From Ferruginibacter sp. (lineage in GTDB: Bacteria > Bacteroidota > Bacteroidia > Chitinophagales > Chitinophagaceae), in assembly GCA_019638525.1 (NCBI GenBank), contig JAHBTO010000003.1, positions 496,001-560,000 of the forward strand: 64,000 bases of DNA, given 5' to 3'. Under the pieces are notes generated by a model. It was not told the DNA's origin and made no database searches. It saw only the letters and a program-made list of their open reading frames with translations. A program made the translations under genes and the position numbers. Below, piece after piece: positions 15,237-23,453 of the stretch. How positions within the stretch are numbered: position 1 is the first letter of the stretch; every line of letters starts with the position of its first letter.

Positions 15237-16406
15237 ATGCATACATCAAAACGACTGGATGGTATTGGTGAATATTATTTTTCTCAGAAGTTGAGAGAGA
15301 TTGATGATTTGAATAAAATAGGAAAACAAATCATTAACCTGGGCATTGGCAGCCCCGATTTGCCACCACATGCTGATGTGATAAAGTTATTACATGAAGA
15401 ATCGGCTAAGCCAACCACACATGCCTACCAGAATTATAAGGGCAGCCCTGTATTACGAAAAGCAATAGCCAACTGGTATAAAAAATGGTATGCAGTTGAT
15501 TTGGATGCCGATTCGGAAATACTGCCGCTAATTGGCAGCAAAGAAGGCATCATGCATATTTGTATGACATTTTTAAATGAAGGCGATGAAGTGCTGATAC
15601 CTAATCCAGGTTATCCAACATACAAGTCGGCTGTTTCATTAGCAGGTGGTATTTGTATCAATTATCAATTAAACGAACAACAAAACTGGTTTCCTGATTT
15701 TACAGCTTTGGAAAAAAATGATTTGCAGAAAGTGAAGCTGATGTTTGTAAATTATCCGCACATGCCTACGGGACAGTTGCCAACCATTGAAATGTTTAAC
15801 CAATTAATTGCTTTTGCAAAACGTAATAACATATTGCTGGTACACGATAACCCATATAGTTTCATCTTAAATGATAAACCACAAAGCCTGCTTGCCATTG
15901 AAGGCGCTAAAGATTGTGTACTGGAATTGAATTCGCTTAGTAAATCGCACAATATGGCTGGCTGGCGTATAGGTATGCTTTGCGCCGGCAAAAATTTTAT
16001 AAATGAAGTGATGCGTTTTAAAAGCAATATGGACAGTGGTATGTTTTTACCACTTCAACTGGCTGCAGCAAAAGCTTTAGAGCTTGGCAGCGATTGGTAC
16101 CAACACATCAACAACATTTACGAGGCAAGAAGGGAAAAAGTTTATGAACTGCTTGATTTATTGCAATGCAGTTACTCAAAAAGCCAGGCAGGTATGTTTG
16201 TTTGGGGTGCAGTGCCGGTCAAATATAAAGATGGCTTTGAGCTTAGTGATATGGTTTTATATAAAGCAAATGTATTTATTACTCCCGGGGGCATTTTTGG
16301 TTCGGCAGGCGAAAAATATGTAAGGGTGAGTTTATGTTGTAATGAAGAAACAATTACAGAAGCAATAAACCGAATTAAAGAAAAAGAGAAGAGATATAAC
16401 AAGTAA
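15237..16406 (+). CDS. class I/II aminotransferase, probably aromatic/aspartate type
   Basis: Fold-type I PLP aminotransferase of 389 residues. Visible motifs: LGIGSPDLPP near 35-44, PGYPTY, NYPHMPTGQ (the substrate-binding loop, with His-Met instead of the common Asn-Asn), HDNPYSF and the PLP lysine K236 in LNSLSKSHNMAGWRIG. Its place between pheA and tyrA, 2 bp after the pheA stop, suggests it transaminates phenylpyruvate and 4-hydroxyphenylpyruvate. LL-diaminopimelate aminotransferase-like enzymes share this family, so substrate is inferred from context. Confidence 0.88.
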   Translation: MHTSKRLDGIGEYYFSQKLREIDDLNKIGKQIINLGIGSPDLPPHADVIKLLHEESAKPTTHAYQNYKGSPVLRKAIANWYKKWYAVDLDADSEILPLIGSKEGIMHICMTFLNEGDEVLIPNPGYPTYKSAVSLAGGICINYQLNEQQNWFPDFTALEKNDLQKVKLMFVNYPHMPTGQLPTIEMFNQLIAFAKRNNILLVHDNPYSFILNDKPQSLLAIEGAKDCVLELNSLSKSHNMAGWRIGMLCAGKNFINEVMRFKSNMDSGMFLPLQLAAAKALELGSDWYQHINNIYEARREKVYELLDLLQCSYSKSQAGMFVWGAVPVKYKDGFELSDMVLYKANVFITPGGIFGSAGEKYVRVSLCCNEETITEAINRIKEKEKRYNK

Positions 16407-16455
16407 ATAATTGAAAGAGTATTTAAACAACAGTATAAAAATTTAAAAAGTAATT

Positions 16456-17298
16456 ATGATTATTACAGTTGTTGGTGTTGGTTTAATTGGTGGATCGATG
16501 GCTATCGGTTTAAAAGAACAGGGTATTGCTAAAAAAGTGATAGGCGTTGGCAGGGATACAGAAAGTTTATCAAAAGCATTAACGCTTGGCATCATTGATG
16601 AAGCGTTGCCACTGCAAGAAGCGGTGAAGCATGCCGATGTGATTTATATTTCTATACCGGTGGATGCAACTGTTGATGTGGTTTTGCAGGTATTGGATTT
16701 AATATCAACCAAACAAACGGTAATTGATGCAGGCTCTACAAAATTTGCTTTATGCCAGGCGGTTAAAAACCATCCCATGCGAAGTCAACTCGTAGCATCG
16801 CACCCAATGTGGGGTACCGAGTTTAGCGGCCCCGAAGCCGCTGTAAGTGGCGCTTTTGCAGGCAGGGCCTGTGTTATTTGCGAAAAAGAAAAAAGCAGTG
16901 AAGCCGCCTTGCAAACAGCCGAAAAAATTTACCGCCAACTGCAAATGCACATTATTTATATGGATGCGGCCAACCACGATGTTCATGCGGCATATATCAG
17001 CCATATATCACACATCACTTCCTTTGCACTTGCCAATACAGTTTTGGAAAAAGAAAAAGAAGAAGATACAATTTTTGAAATGGCAGGAGGTGGTTTTGAG
17101 AGTACGGTAAGGCTTGCCAAAAGCAGCCCTGCAATGTGGGTACCTATTTTTATGCAGAATAAGGAAAATGTACTTGATGTATTAAATGAACATATATCGC
17201 AGTTAAGAAAATTTAAAGCAAGTATCGAAAAAGAAAATATTAATTACCTGGTTGAGCTGATTGAAAATGCTAATAAAATTAAACGGATTTTAAAATAA
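16456..17298 (+). CDS. tyrA: prephenate dehydrogenase
   Basis: NAD(P)-dependent oxidative decarboxylation of prephenate to 4-hydroxyphenylpyruvate for tyrosine. The 280-residue protein has the Rossmann loop VGVGLIGGSMAIGL at 6-19, IPVDATVDVV, and the prephenate-site SHPMWGTEFSGPEAA; helical C-terminal dimerisation domain follows. No ACT or chorismate mutase domain is attached. The 49-bp gap from the aminotransferase shows no terminator, so it belongs to the same operon. The next gene starts 5 bp downstream. Confidence 0.92.
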   Translation: MIITVVGVGLIGGSMAIGLKEQGIAKKVIGVGRDTESLSKALTLGIIDEALPLQEAVKHADVIYISIPVDATVDVVLQVLDLISTKQTVIDAGSTKFALCQAVKNHPMRSQLVASHPMWGTEFSGPEAAVSGAFAGRACVICEKEKSSEAALQTAEKIYRQLQMHIIYMDAANHDVHAAYISHISHITSFALANTVLEKEKEEDTIFEMAGGGFESTVRLAKSSPAMWVPIFMQNKENVLDVLNEHISQLRKFKASIEKENINYLVELIENANKIKRILK

Positions 17299-17303
17299 CA
17301 ATT

Positions 17304-17756
17304 ATGCATTACCGTGAAGCCCTGATAAATGATATACCACAAATACAAATGGTTCGAAATTCGGTGAAGGAAAATCAATTACCCCACCCGTCTTATGTTA
17401 CCGATAAAGATGTGGAAGATTATATTTTGAACAAGGGTAAAGGTTGGGTTTGTGAAATTAAAAACAGGATTGCAGGTTTTGCCATTGCCGATCTTGTGGA
17501 TGATAATATCTGGGCACTATTTGTGCATCCGCAATTTGAAGCAATGGGCATTGGTAAAACGCTGCACCGAATTATGCTTGACTGGTACTTTGAAAACAGC
17601 AAAGAAAAGGTTTGGCTTAGTACCGACCCTTATACAAGAGCATATGAATTTTACAAACAGCAGGGTTGGAAAGAAGTGGGTACTTATGGTAATGGCGAAG
17701 CTAAGTTTGAAATGTATAGAGAAACCTGGCTAAAAAACAGAAACAATAAATACTGA
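17304..17756 (+). CDS. GNAT-family N-acetyltransferase
   Basis: 150-residue GNAT protein with the acetyl-CoA loop HPQFEAMGIGKTLHRIM (motif A, Q/RxxGxG/A type) at about 72-88, strand region DDNIWALFVHP before it and KVWLSTDPYTRAYEFYKQQGWKE after it. Lies inside the aromatic operon, 5 bp after tyrA and 19 bp before the DAHP synthase gene. The substrate is unknown; acetylation of an aromatic metabolite or its amine is one possibility suggested only by location. Confidence 0.85.
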   Translation: MHYREALINDIPQIQMVRNSVKENQLPHPSYVTDKDVEDYILNKGKGWVCEIKNRIAGFAIADLVDDNIWALFVHPQFEAMGIGKTLHRIMLDWYFENSKEKVWLSTDPYTRAYEFYKQQGWKEVGTYGNGEAKFEMYRETWLKNRNNKY

Positions 17757-17775
17757 TAACAAAAACTAATTTTAC

Positions 17776-18864
17776 ATGCAAACAGAAGTACAAACTATGA
17801 AAGAAATAGTACAACAAAAATGGAATAAACGTCCATTAATCATCAGCGGCCCATGCAGCGCCGAAACCGAAGAGCAGGTGATAGAAACCGCCACACAACT
17901 GGCTGGCACCGGTAAGGTAGATATGTTACGTGCTGGCATTTGGAAACCACGAACTAAACCAGGAATGTTTGAAGGTAATGGCATTGTGGGTTTGCCCTGG
18001 CTGTTGCAGGCAAAAAAAATAACCGGACTGCCAACAACAGTAGAAGTGGCTACTGCAAAGCATGTGGAAGAAGCACTGAAGTTTGATGTGGATATGCTTT
18101 GGATTGGCGCCCGTACAACCGTTAATCCTTTTAGTGTACAGGAAGTGGCTGATGCACTTAAAGGAATTGACATACCAGTACTGATAAAAAATCCCATCAA
18201 CCCCGACCTTGAATTATGGAGCGGCGGCATTGAGCGTTTGCAAAAAGTGGGAGTTAAGCAAATTGGTATGATTCACCGTGGCTTCTCATCCTATGGTAAT
18301 ACAGAATACCGCAATGCACCTATGTGGCACCTGCCAATAGAAATGAAACGCCGTTTTCCGGGCATGCCACTTATTTGCGATCCATCGCATATTTGTGGTA
18401 ACCGTTCTATGCTGCAATCTGTTTCTCAAAAAAGTATCGACCTTGATTTTGATGGCCTGATGCTGGAAAGCCATATTGATCCTGATAAAGCATGGAGTGA
18501 CGCCAAACAGCAGGTAACACCCGAACGTTTGTTGGAACTATTGAATAATCTTGTTTGGCGCCAGGAAAGTTCAACCGTAGAAGAATTTATTACAGCACTC
18601 ACAACTTTACGTGAACAAATAAATCAGTTAGATGATGAGTTGATGACATTGTTGGGGCAGCGTATGAAACTATCGGATAAGATAGGCGAATACAAGAGGG
18701 ATAATGGCATCACCATTTTACAAACAAACAGGTGGAATGAAATTTTAGAAAGAGCCTTTCAAAAAGGGGATAAGCTGGGCTTGTCAAAAGAATTCATCAC
18801 AAAATATTTTGATGCCGTTCACCTTGAAAGTATACAACACCAGAATAAGATAATGAACTCGTAA
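17776..18864 (+). CDS. bifunctional 3-deoxy-7-phosphoheptulonate synthase / chorismate mutase
   Basis: Catalyses the first step of the shikimate pathway and, through its C-terminal domain, chorismate to prephenate. Residues about 8-265 are a type I-beta (KDO8P-like) DAHP synthase (GPCSAETEEQV, RAGIWKPRTKPG, GARTTVNPF, CDPSHICG), and about 270-355 an AroQ-class chorismate mutase (LREQINQLDDELMTLLGQRM). This CM fusion at the C-terminus is typical of Bacteroidota. An alternative start at 17797 (MKEIVQQKW) is possible. The operon thus has DAHP synthesis and CM in one polypeptide, feeding both pheA and tyrA. Confidence 0.93.
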   Translation: MQTEVQTMKEIVQQKWNKRPLIISGPCSAETEEQVIETATQLAGTGKVDMLRAGIWKPRTKPGMFEGNGIVGLPWLLQAKKITGLPTTVEVATAKHVEEALKFDVDMLWIGARTTVNPFSVQEVADALKGIDIPVLIKNPINPDLELWSGGIERLQKVGVKQIGMIHRGFSSYGNTEYRNAPMWHLPIEMKRRFPGMPLICDPSHICGNRSMLQSVSQKSIDLDFDGLMLESHIDPDKAWSDAKQQVTPERLLELLNNLVWRQESSTVEEFITALTTLREQINQLDDELMTLLGQRMKLSDKIGEYKRDNGITILQTNRWNEILERAFQKGDKLGLSKEFITKYFDAVHLESIQHQNKIMNS

Positions 18865-18869
18865 AAACT

Positions 18870-19898
18870 ATGAACAAAGTTGATTACAATTTTTCGAATG
18901 ATGTGGTAAGCTGTTATTTTAATGCAGATTTTAAATGCATTGATACACTTGCAACCGTTTCATCAATTGTTTTTGTTACCGATGAAAATGTTTATAGTTT
19001 TCACAAAGAAAAATTTGAACATTACCCAACTATAACGATTCATGCCGGCGAGGCCTATAAGAACCAGGCAACAGCCGATTTCATTATTGCAGAACTGATT
19101 AAGCTGGAAGCTAATAAAGATACTATGCTGATAGCTGTTGGCGGTGGTGTAGTAACAGATATTGCAGGTTATGTGGCATCGGTTTACATGCGTGGCATCA
19201 GGTGTGGCCTTGTACCTACATCAATACTGGCAATGGTAGATGCAGCAATTGGCGGTAAAAACGGTATTGATGCCGGATTGTATAAGAACCTTGTTGGCAC
19301 CATAAGGCAACCGGAATTTATATTTTACGACTATGCTTTTTTAGATACTTTGCCGGTAAAAGAATGGATAAACGGATTTGCCGAAATTATAAAACATGCA
19401 TGTATTAAAGATGCAGTGATGTTTGGGGTTTTAGAAAGATACTCACTGCACGATTATCAAAATGATAAAACATTAATTGCCGACCTGGTTGAAAAAAATG
19501 TAGCTATTAAATCGGCAATAGTAGCCAGTGATGAATTTGAAAAAGGCGACAGGAAGCTTTTGAATTTTGGACATACCATTGGCCACGCCATCGAAAACAT
19601 GCATGGCATACCGCATGGGCATGCAATAAGCATTGGTATGGTGGCAGCTTGTAATTTATCCGAAGAAATTAACGGGTTTCATTTTTCTCAGGCAGAAAAA
19701 ATAGTAAAGCTCCTGCATCAATACCAATTACCTGTAGATGTGGAAACAGACCACGAAAAAGTTTTTGAAATTTTAAAGATGGATAAGAAACGCAAATCGG
19801 ATGGTATTCATTTTATCCTTTTAAAAAACATTGGGCATGCCCAAATTAAATTTGTACCCTTAACCGAATTGCAAAGCCGTTTTAAAGATATATTATAG
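18870..19898 (+). CDS. aroB: 3-dehydroquinate synthase
   Basis: Second shikimate-pathway enzyme; cyclises DAHP to 3-dehydroquinate with NAD and a divalent metal. The 342-residue protein has AVGGGVVTDIAGYVAS (NAD loop), PTSILAMVDAAIGGKNGID, and NFGHTIGHAIE and HGHAISIGMV with metal-binding histidines. Its last base is shared with the GTG start of aroA (TAGTG), so the two are translationally coupled. Starts 5 bp after the DAHP synthase gene. Confidence 0.95.
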   Translation: MNKVDYNFSNDVVSCYFNADFKCIDTLATVSSIVFVTDENVYSFHKEKFEHYPTITIHAGEAYKNQATADFIIAELIKLEANKDTMLIAVGGGVVTDIAGYVASVYMRGIRCGLVPTSILAMVDAAIGGKNGIDAGLYKNLVGTIRQPEFIFYDYAFLDTLPVKEWINGFAEIIKHACIKDAVMFGVLERYSLHDYQNDKTLIADLVEKNVAIKSAIVASDEFEKGDRKLLNFGHTIGHAIENMHGIPHGHAISIGMVAACNLSEEINGFHFSQAEKIVKLLHQYQLPVDVETDHEKVFEILKMDKKRKSDGIHFILLKNIGHAQIKFVPLTELQSRFKDIL

Positions 19899-21172
19899 TG
19901 ATTGTAAAAATTAACCCATCAGCAATAACCGGAACAATAAAAGCGCCTGCTTCAAAAAGCAGCATGCAAAGAGCTTGTGCGTTGGCATTACTTGCCAATG
20001 GGCAAACAACAATTTATAATGCCGGCCATAGCAATGACGATCTTGCTGCACTTGAAATTATAAAAAAGCTGGGTGCTACTATTGAGTTAAAGGAAGAAGA
20101 ATTAATTATTACCGGAGGAACCTTAAAAGATATTACAACTGAAATTAATTGTGGCGAAAGTGGTTTGGGAATAAGAATGTTTGCTCCCATTACAGCATTA
20201 TCAACAGGCCAAATTTCTATTAACGGAACGGGTAGCTTGTTAAAAAGGCCCATGCATTTTTTTGATGAAATTTTTCCTCAACTAGGTGTAAGCATCCAGT
20301 CTGATAATGGTTATTTGCCTATAACTATCAAAGGGCCATTGAAACCTGCCAATATAATTATTGATGGTTCTTTAAGTTCTCAATTTTTAACAGGTTTATT
20401 GATAGCATTTGCCAAAGCAACAACAAAACCAGTAACCATCACAGTTACTAACCTTTTAAGCAAACCATACATCGATCTAACATTGCAGATGATAAAAAAA
20501 TTTGGATACAATGTTGAAAACGATAACTACAAAAAATTTTTAATTGAGCCTTCTGCACAAAAGCAAATTCATCATGCTTATACCGTTGAAGGTGATTGGA
20601 GTGGCGCTGCATTCTTATTGGTGGCAGCAGCTATTGCAGGTGATATAAAAGTTACCGGCCTTGATGTTTTTTCAACACAGGCAGATAAAGCTATATTGAG
20701 CGCATTGATGGATTGTGGCGTAAATATTTCAATTGAAGAAAAACAAATAACCATCAATACAGCATTAAGTAAAAACGGAAAGCCTTTTCAGTTTGATGCT
20801 ACAAACTGCCCCGATCTCTTTCCTCCATTAGTTGCACTTGCAGCATATTGCAATGGCACTACAGTGATAAAAGGTGCCAATCGTTTGCAGCATAAAGAAA
20901 GCAACCGAGCATTAACCTTGCAACAGGAATTTGCAAAAATGGGAGTGGAGATAACAATTAAAGACGACCTGATGTTAATTGATGGAGGAGGAGAAATTAA
21001 AGCTGCAGTTTTACAATCGCACCACGACCACAGGATTGCCATGGCATGTGCAGTGGCAGCATTAAAAGCGAATGGCCCATCGGTGATTGAAGATGCAGAG
21101 TCAATAAATAAATCTTACCCCGTTTTTTTTGATGATTTGAAATTGCTTCATGCATCAGTATCTTTGATTTAA
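19898..21172 (+). CDS. aroA: 3-phosphoshikimate 1-carboxyvinyltransferase (EPSP synthase)
   Basis: Adds enolpyruvate from PEP to shikimate-3-phosphate. 424 residues in the two-domain inside-out barrel family: KAPASKSSMQRACALALL at the N-terminus, NCGESGLGIRMFAP in place of the common GNAGTA(M/L)RP loop, SSQFLTGLL, SKPYIDLT and HHDHRIAMACAVAAL. The divergent PEP loop (CGESGLGIRMF) is typical of the Bacteroidota branch. GTG start overlaps the aroB stop by one base. Target of glyphosate in other organisms; sensitivity class not judged here. Confidence 0.93.
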   Translation: MIVKINPSAITGTIKAPASKSSMQRACALALLANGQTTIYNAGHSNDDLAALEIIKKLGATIELKEEELIITGGTLKDITTEINCGESGLGIRMFAPITALSTGQISINGTGSLLKRPMHFFDEIFPQLGVSIQSDNGYLPITIKGPLKPANIIIDGSLSSQFLTGLLIAFAKATTKPVTITVTNLLSKPYIDLTLQMIKKFGYNVENDNYKKFLIEPSAQKQIHHAYTVEGDWSGAAFLLVAAAIAGDIKVTGLDVFSTQADKAILSALMDCGVNISIEEKQITINTALSKNGKPFQFDATNCPDLFPPLVALAAYCNGTTVIKGANRLQHKESNRALTLQQEFAKMGVEITIKDDLMLIDGGGEIKAAVLQSHHDHRIAMACAVAALKANGPSVIEDAESINKSYPVFFDDLKLLHASVSLI

Positions 21173-21218
21173 TATAAAACAGGCCAACGAACAGGTATGG
21201 CCAATAAAATAAATAACA

Positions 21219-22214
21219 GTGAATTCATTTGGACGGATTTTTAGGGTGCATATTTTTGGCGAATCGCATGGCGAATGCGTAGGTATTACAATTGATGGAT
21301 GCCCGGCGGGGCTGGCATTGTCTGTTGGTGATTTTACTGCCGATATTGAAAGAAGAAAGCCCGGCGCCAAAGGTACCACTCCCCGTAAAGAAGATGATTT
21401 ACCGATAATAAAATCGGGTTTGTTTAATGGAAAAACTACCGGCGCACCAATAACTATTTTATTCGAAAATAAAAATACACGTAGTGCCGATTATGAAAAG
21501 CTACGTGCAGTACCAAGGCCCGGCCATGCCGATTTTACCGCTTCAAAAAAATTTGGTGGATATGAAGATTACCGTGGCAGCGGCCATTTTAGCGGCAGGC
21601 TTACCGTATGCCTGGTTGCAGCAGGCGTTATTGCAAAAAAACTTTTACATACTATCGAAATCAATTCAGCCATAATAGAAATAGGCGGTGAAAAGGATTT
21701 GGAAAAAGGATTGCAAAAAGCCATTGATGCAAAAGATTCTGTGGGTGGCATTGTAGAATGTACAGTTAAAAACTTACCCGCTGGCTTAGGTGAGCCTTTT
21801 TTTGATTCGGCAGAATCGCTGTTGAGCCATGCAGTGTTTGCCATACCTGCTGTACGTGGCATTGAATTTGGAACAGGCTTTGCAGCCGCAAAAATGTTTG
21901 GCAGCCAGCATAACGATGCCTTGAAAGATGTAACCGGCAGTACTTTTACCAATCATGCAGGTGGCATTGTGGGCGGCATAACCAACAACAATGAACTGGT
22001 TTTTCGTATTGCCATAAAGCCAACCTCATCTACACCAATTGAACAAAAAACTTTAAATATTGAAACCGGCGAAATAGAAAATTTTTCAGTTAAAGGCCGG
22101 CACGACTTATGTATTGCTTTACGGGTACCGGTGATATTAGAAGCAGTAACTGCCTTTGTACTGGCCGATTTGATGTTGATTGAACAAAAAATTCCACGGG
22201 TTATCAGTACCTAA
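21219..22214 (+). CDS. aroC: chorismate synthase
   Basis: Last common shikimate-pathway step: EPSP to chorismate, FMN-dependent. 331 residues starting at a GTG (21219). Motifs: GESHGECVGITIDGCPAG near the start, RRKPGAKGTTPRKEDD, RPGHADFTASKKFGGYEDYRGSGHFSGR (read in two parts: RPGHADFTA and YRGSGHFSGR), and the C-terminal GRHDLCIALRVPVI. Last gene of the aromatic operon; aroE, aroK/L and aroQ are not in it. Its 3' end overlaps the convergent DinB-like gene by 4 bp. Confidence 0.95.
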   Translation: MNSFGRIFRVHIFGESHGECVGITIDGCPAGLALSVGDFTADIERRKPGAKGTTPRKEDDLPIIKSGLFNGKTTGAPITILFENKNTRSADYEKLRAVPRPGHADFTASKKFGGYEDYRGSGHFSGRLTVCLVAAGVIAKKLLHTIEINSAIIEIGGEKDLEKGLQKAIDAKDSVGGIVECTVKNLPAGLGEPFFDSAESLLSHAVFAIPAVRGIEFGTGFAAAKMFGSQHNDALKDVTGSTFTNHAGGIVGGITNNNELVFRIAIKPTSSTPIEQKTLNIETGEIENFSVKGRHDLCIALRVPVILEAVTAFVLADLMLIEQKIPRVIST

Positions 22215-22654
22215 CCAATCATCCTGCGGTGGTAATTAATTTGCCCAAGGTGATAATTAAGATGCCCAAATAGGTGCAGCAGCATGTGTTGGTTACTTAC
22301 TACTTCACCATGTTTTTCTAAAGGAAAATTTTTTTCCAAATCTGCATCAGTTAATTTGTCAAAAGTGCTCTTAATAATTAAAATGCAGTTTTTAATATTT
22401 AAAATCAAATCATCACGCAAAATATTCTTCTGGCTAAACTCGTTATCCCTATGCCTTATATAACCTGTATTGCCAAGCACAGCTCCAATAAAATGATTAA
22501 GGTTACCTATTAAGTGAAGGCACAAGTTTCCACCTGAATTATTAATACCAGGTGTAGTTTTCCAAATATCATACTCATCTTTATATTGTTGTATTTCTTC
22601 TATCAGTTTATTTAAATCTCTTTCAAAAAGGTTACTTAGGTTTTGTACTAACAT
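22211..22654 (-). CDS. DinB/DUF1572-like four-helix protein
   Basis: 147-residue helical protein of the DinB superfamily, in which three histidines commonly bind a divalent metal. Helices carry NLCLHLIGNLNHFIG (about residues 42-56) and LLHLFGHLNYHLGQINYHRRM at the C-terminus, matching the spaced histidines of the family. Members act as thiol-dependent transferases or are of unknown role. Shares 4 bp with aroC convergently and overlaps the upstream vanX-like gene by 23 bp on the same strand, so it is probably cotranscribed with it. Confidence 0.85.
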   Translation of the reverse strand: MLVQNLSNLFERDLNKLIEEIQQYKDEYDIWKTTPGINNSGGNLCLHLIGNLNHFIGAVLGNTGYIRHRDNEFSQKNILRDDLILNIKNCILIIKSTFDKLTDADLEKNFPLEKHGEVVSNQHMLLHLFGHLNYHLGQINYHRRMIG

Positions 22655-23390
22655 ATTTTTGCTTATTTAATCTTGCTAATTTTTTGAAACTAACATCCAG
22701 TAGTTCATACAAATTTGAATTAGGTAAATAGTAATGCCACCATTCTGTTTCCAGGGCAATAAAGCCATATTTTTCCATGATAGATTGCAATAAATTCCGG
22801 TTTTGTAAAACAGTATCAGGTAAATTTTTAAAAGCAAGATGTGCCGTATCGCTAAAATTATCAAATCCAGTGCCCATATCCAGTTCTTTTTTAGTTTGTA
22901 AAGAAATAATAGTGAGGTCAACAGCAATACCTCTGTTATGACCGCTGCCTTTTTTAGGATCTGCAGCATATCGGTCGTCCTGCACCGGCTCCCATAACCT
23001 TTCAGTAACTGAATAGGGGCGGTAAGCATCAAAAACCTTTAAGCCCAAATGATTCTTCATCAGTTCGGCTTGTACTTGTATTAATTTATCAGTAGCATCT
23101 TTTCGTAAGTAAGTAGTACGTATGGGTGGGTACAATTTTTCATGCATAAAGTTATTGGTGCCTGCATACCGTAAATCGAGTTGAATACCGGGTATTGCTT
23201 TTTTAATATCAATCATAGCTTTACCTGCATTATTATCAATGGTTTTTTGCAATTGATTAATATCTTTAATAACCCATAATCCATACTTGTTTAAAATGCT
23301 GTCCTGTGCAAAAGTTGCAACCGAAATCAACATAAAAACAATTTCGTAAATTAGTAACAATTGAAACCGATGTATTATCTTGTTTATCAT
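22632..23390 (-). CDS. D-alanyl-D-alanine dipeptidase (VanX/DdpX-like, M15D)
   Basis: Secreted zinc dipeptidase that cleaves D-Ala-D-Ala. N-terminal signal peptide (residues 1-28, LISVATFAQ). Zinc ligands are visible: His-151 and Asp-158 in GSGHNRGIAVDLT, and His-219 in ETEWWHYY with catalytic Glu-216; Arg-124 in DAYRPYS matches the family. There is no vanH/vanA-type neighbour, so a housekeeping peptidoglycan turnover or recycling role is more likely than vancomycin resistance. Overlaps the downstream DinB-like gene. Confidence 0.88.
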   Translation of the reverse strand: MINKIIHRFQLLLIYEIVFMLISVATFAQDSILNKYGLWVIKDINQLQKTIDNNAGKAMIDIKKAIPGIQLDLRYAGTNNFMHEKLYPPIRTTYLRKDATDKLIQVQAELMKNHLGLKVFDAYRPYSVTERLWEPVQDDRYAADPKKGSGHNRGIAVDLTIISLQTKKELDMGTGFDNFSDTAHLAFKNLPDTVLQNRNLLQSIMEKYGFIALETEWWHYYLPNSNLYELLDVSFKKLARLNKQKYVSTKPK

Positions 23391-23453
23391 ATTTACCCTT
23401 GATAAGAAAGCTTGAGAAATCTTTTTTCAAGTTACTAATAATTAACCTGAGTT

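Noticed and set aside
22632-23390. VanX-like gene as part of a vancomycin-resistance cassette
   Set aside because: No vanH, vanA or vanRS neighbours; more likely wall turnover.
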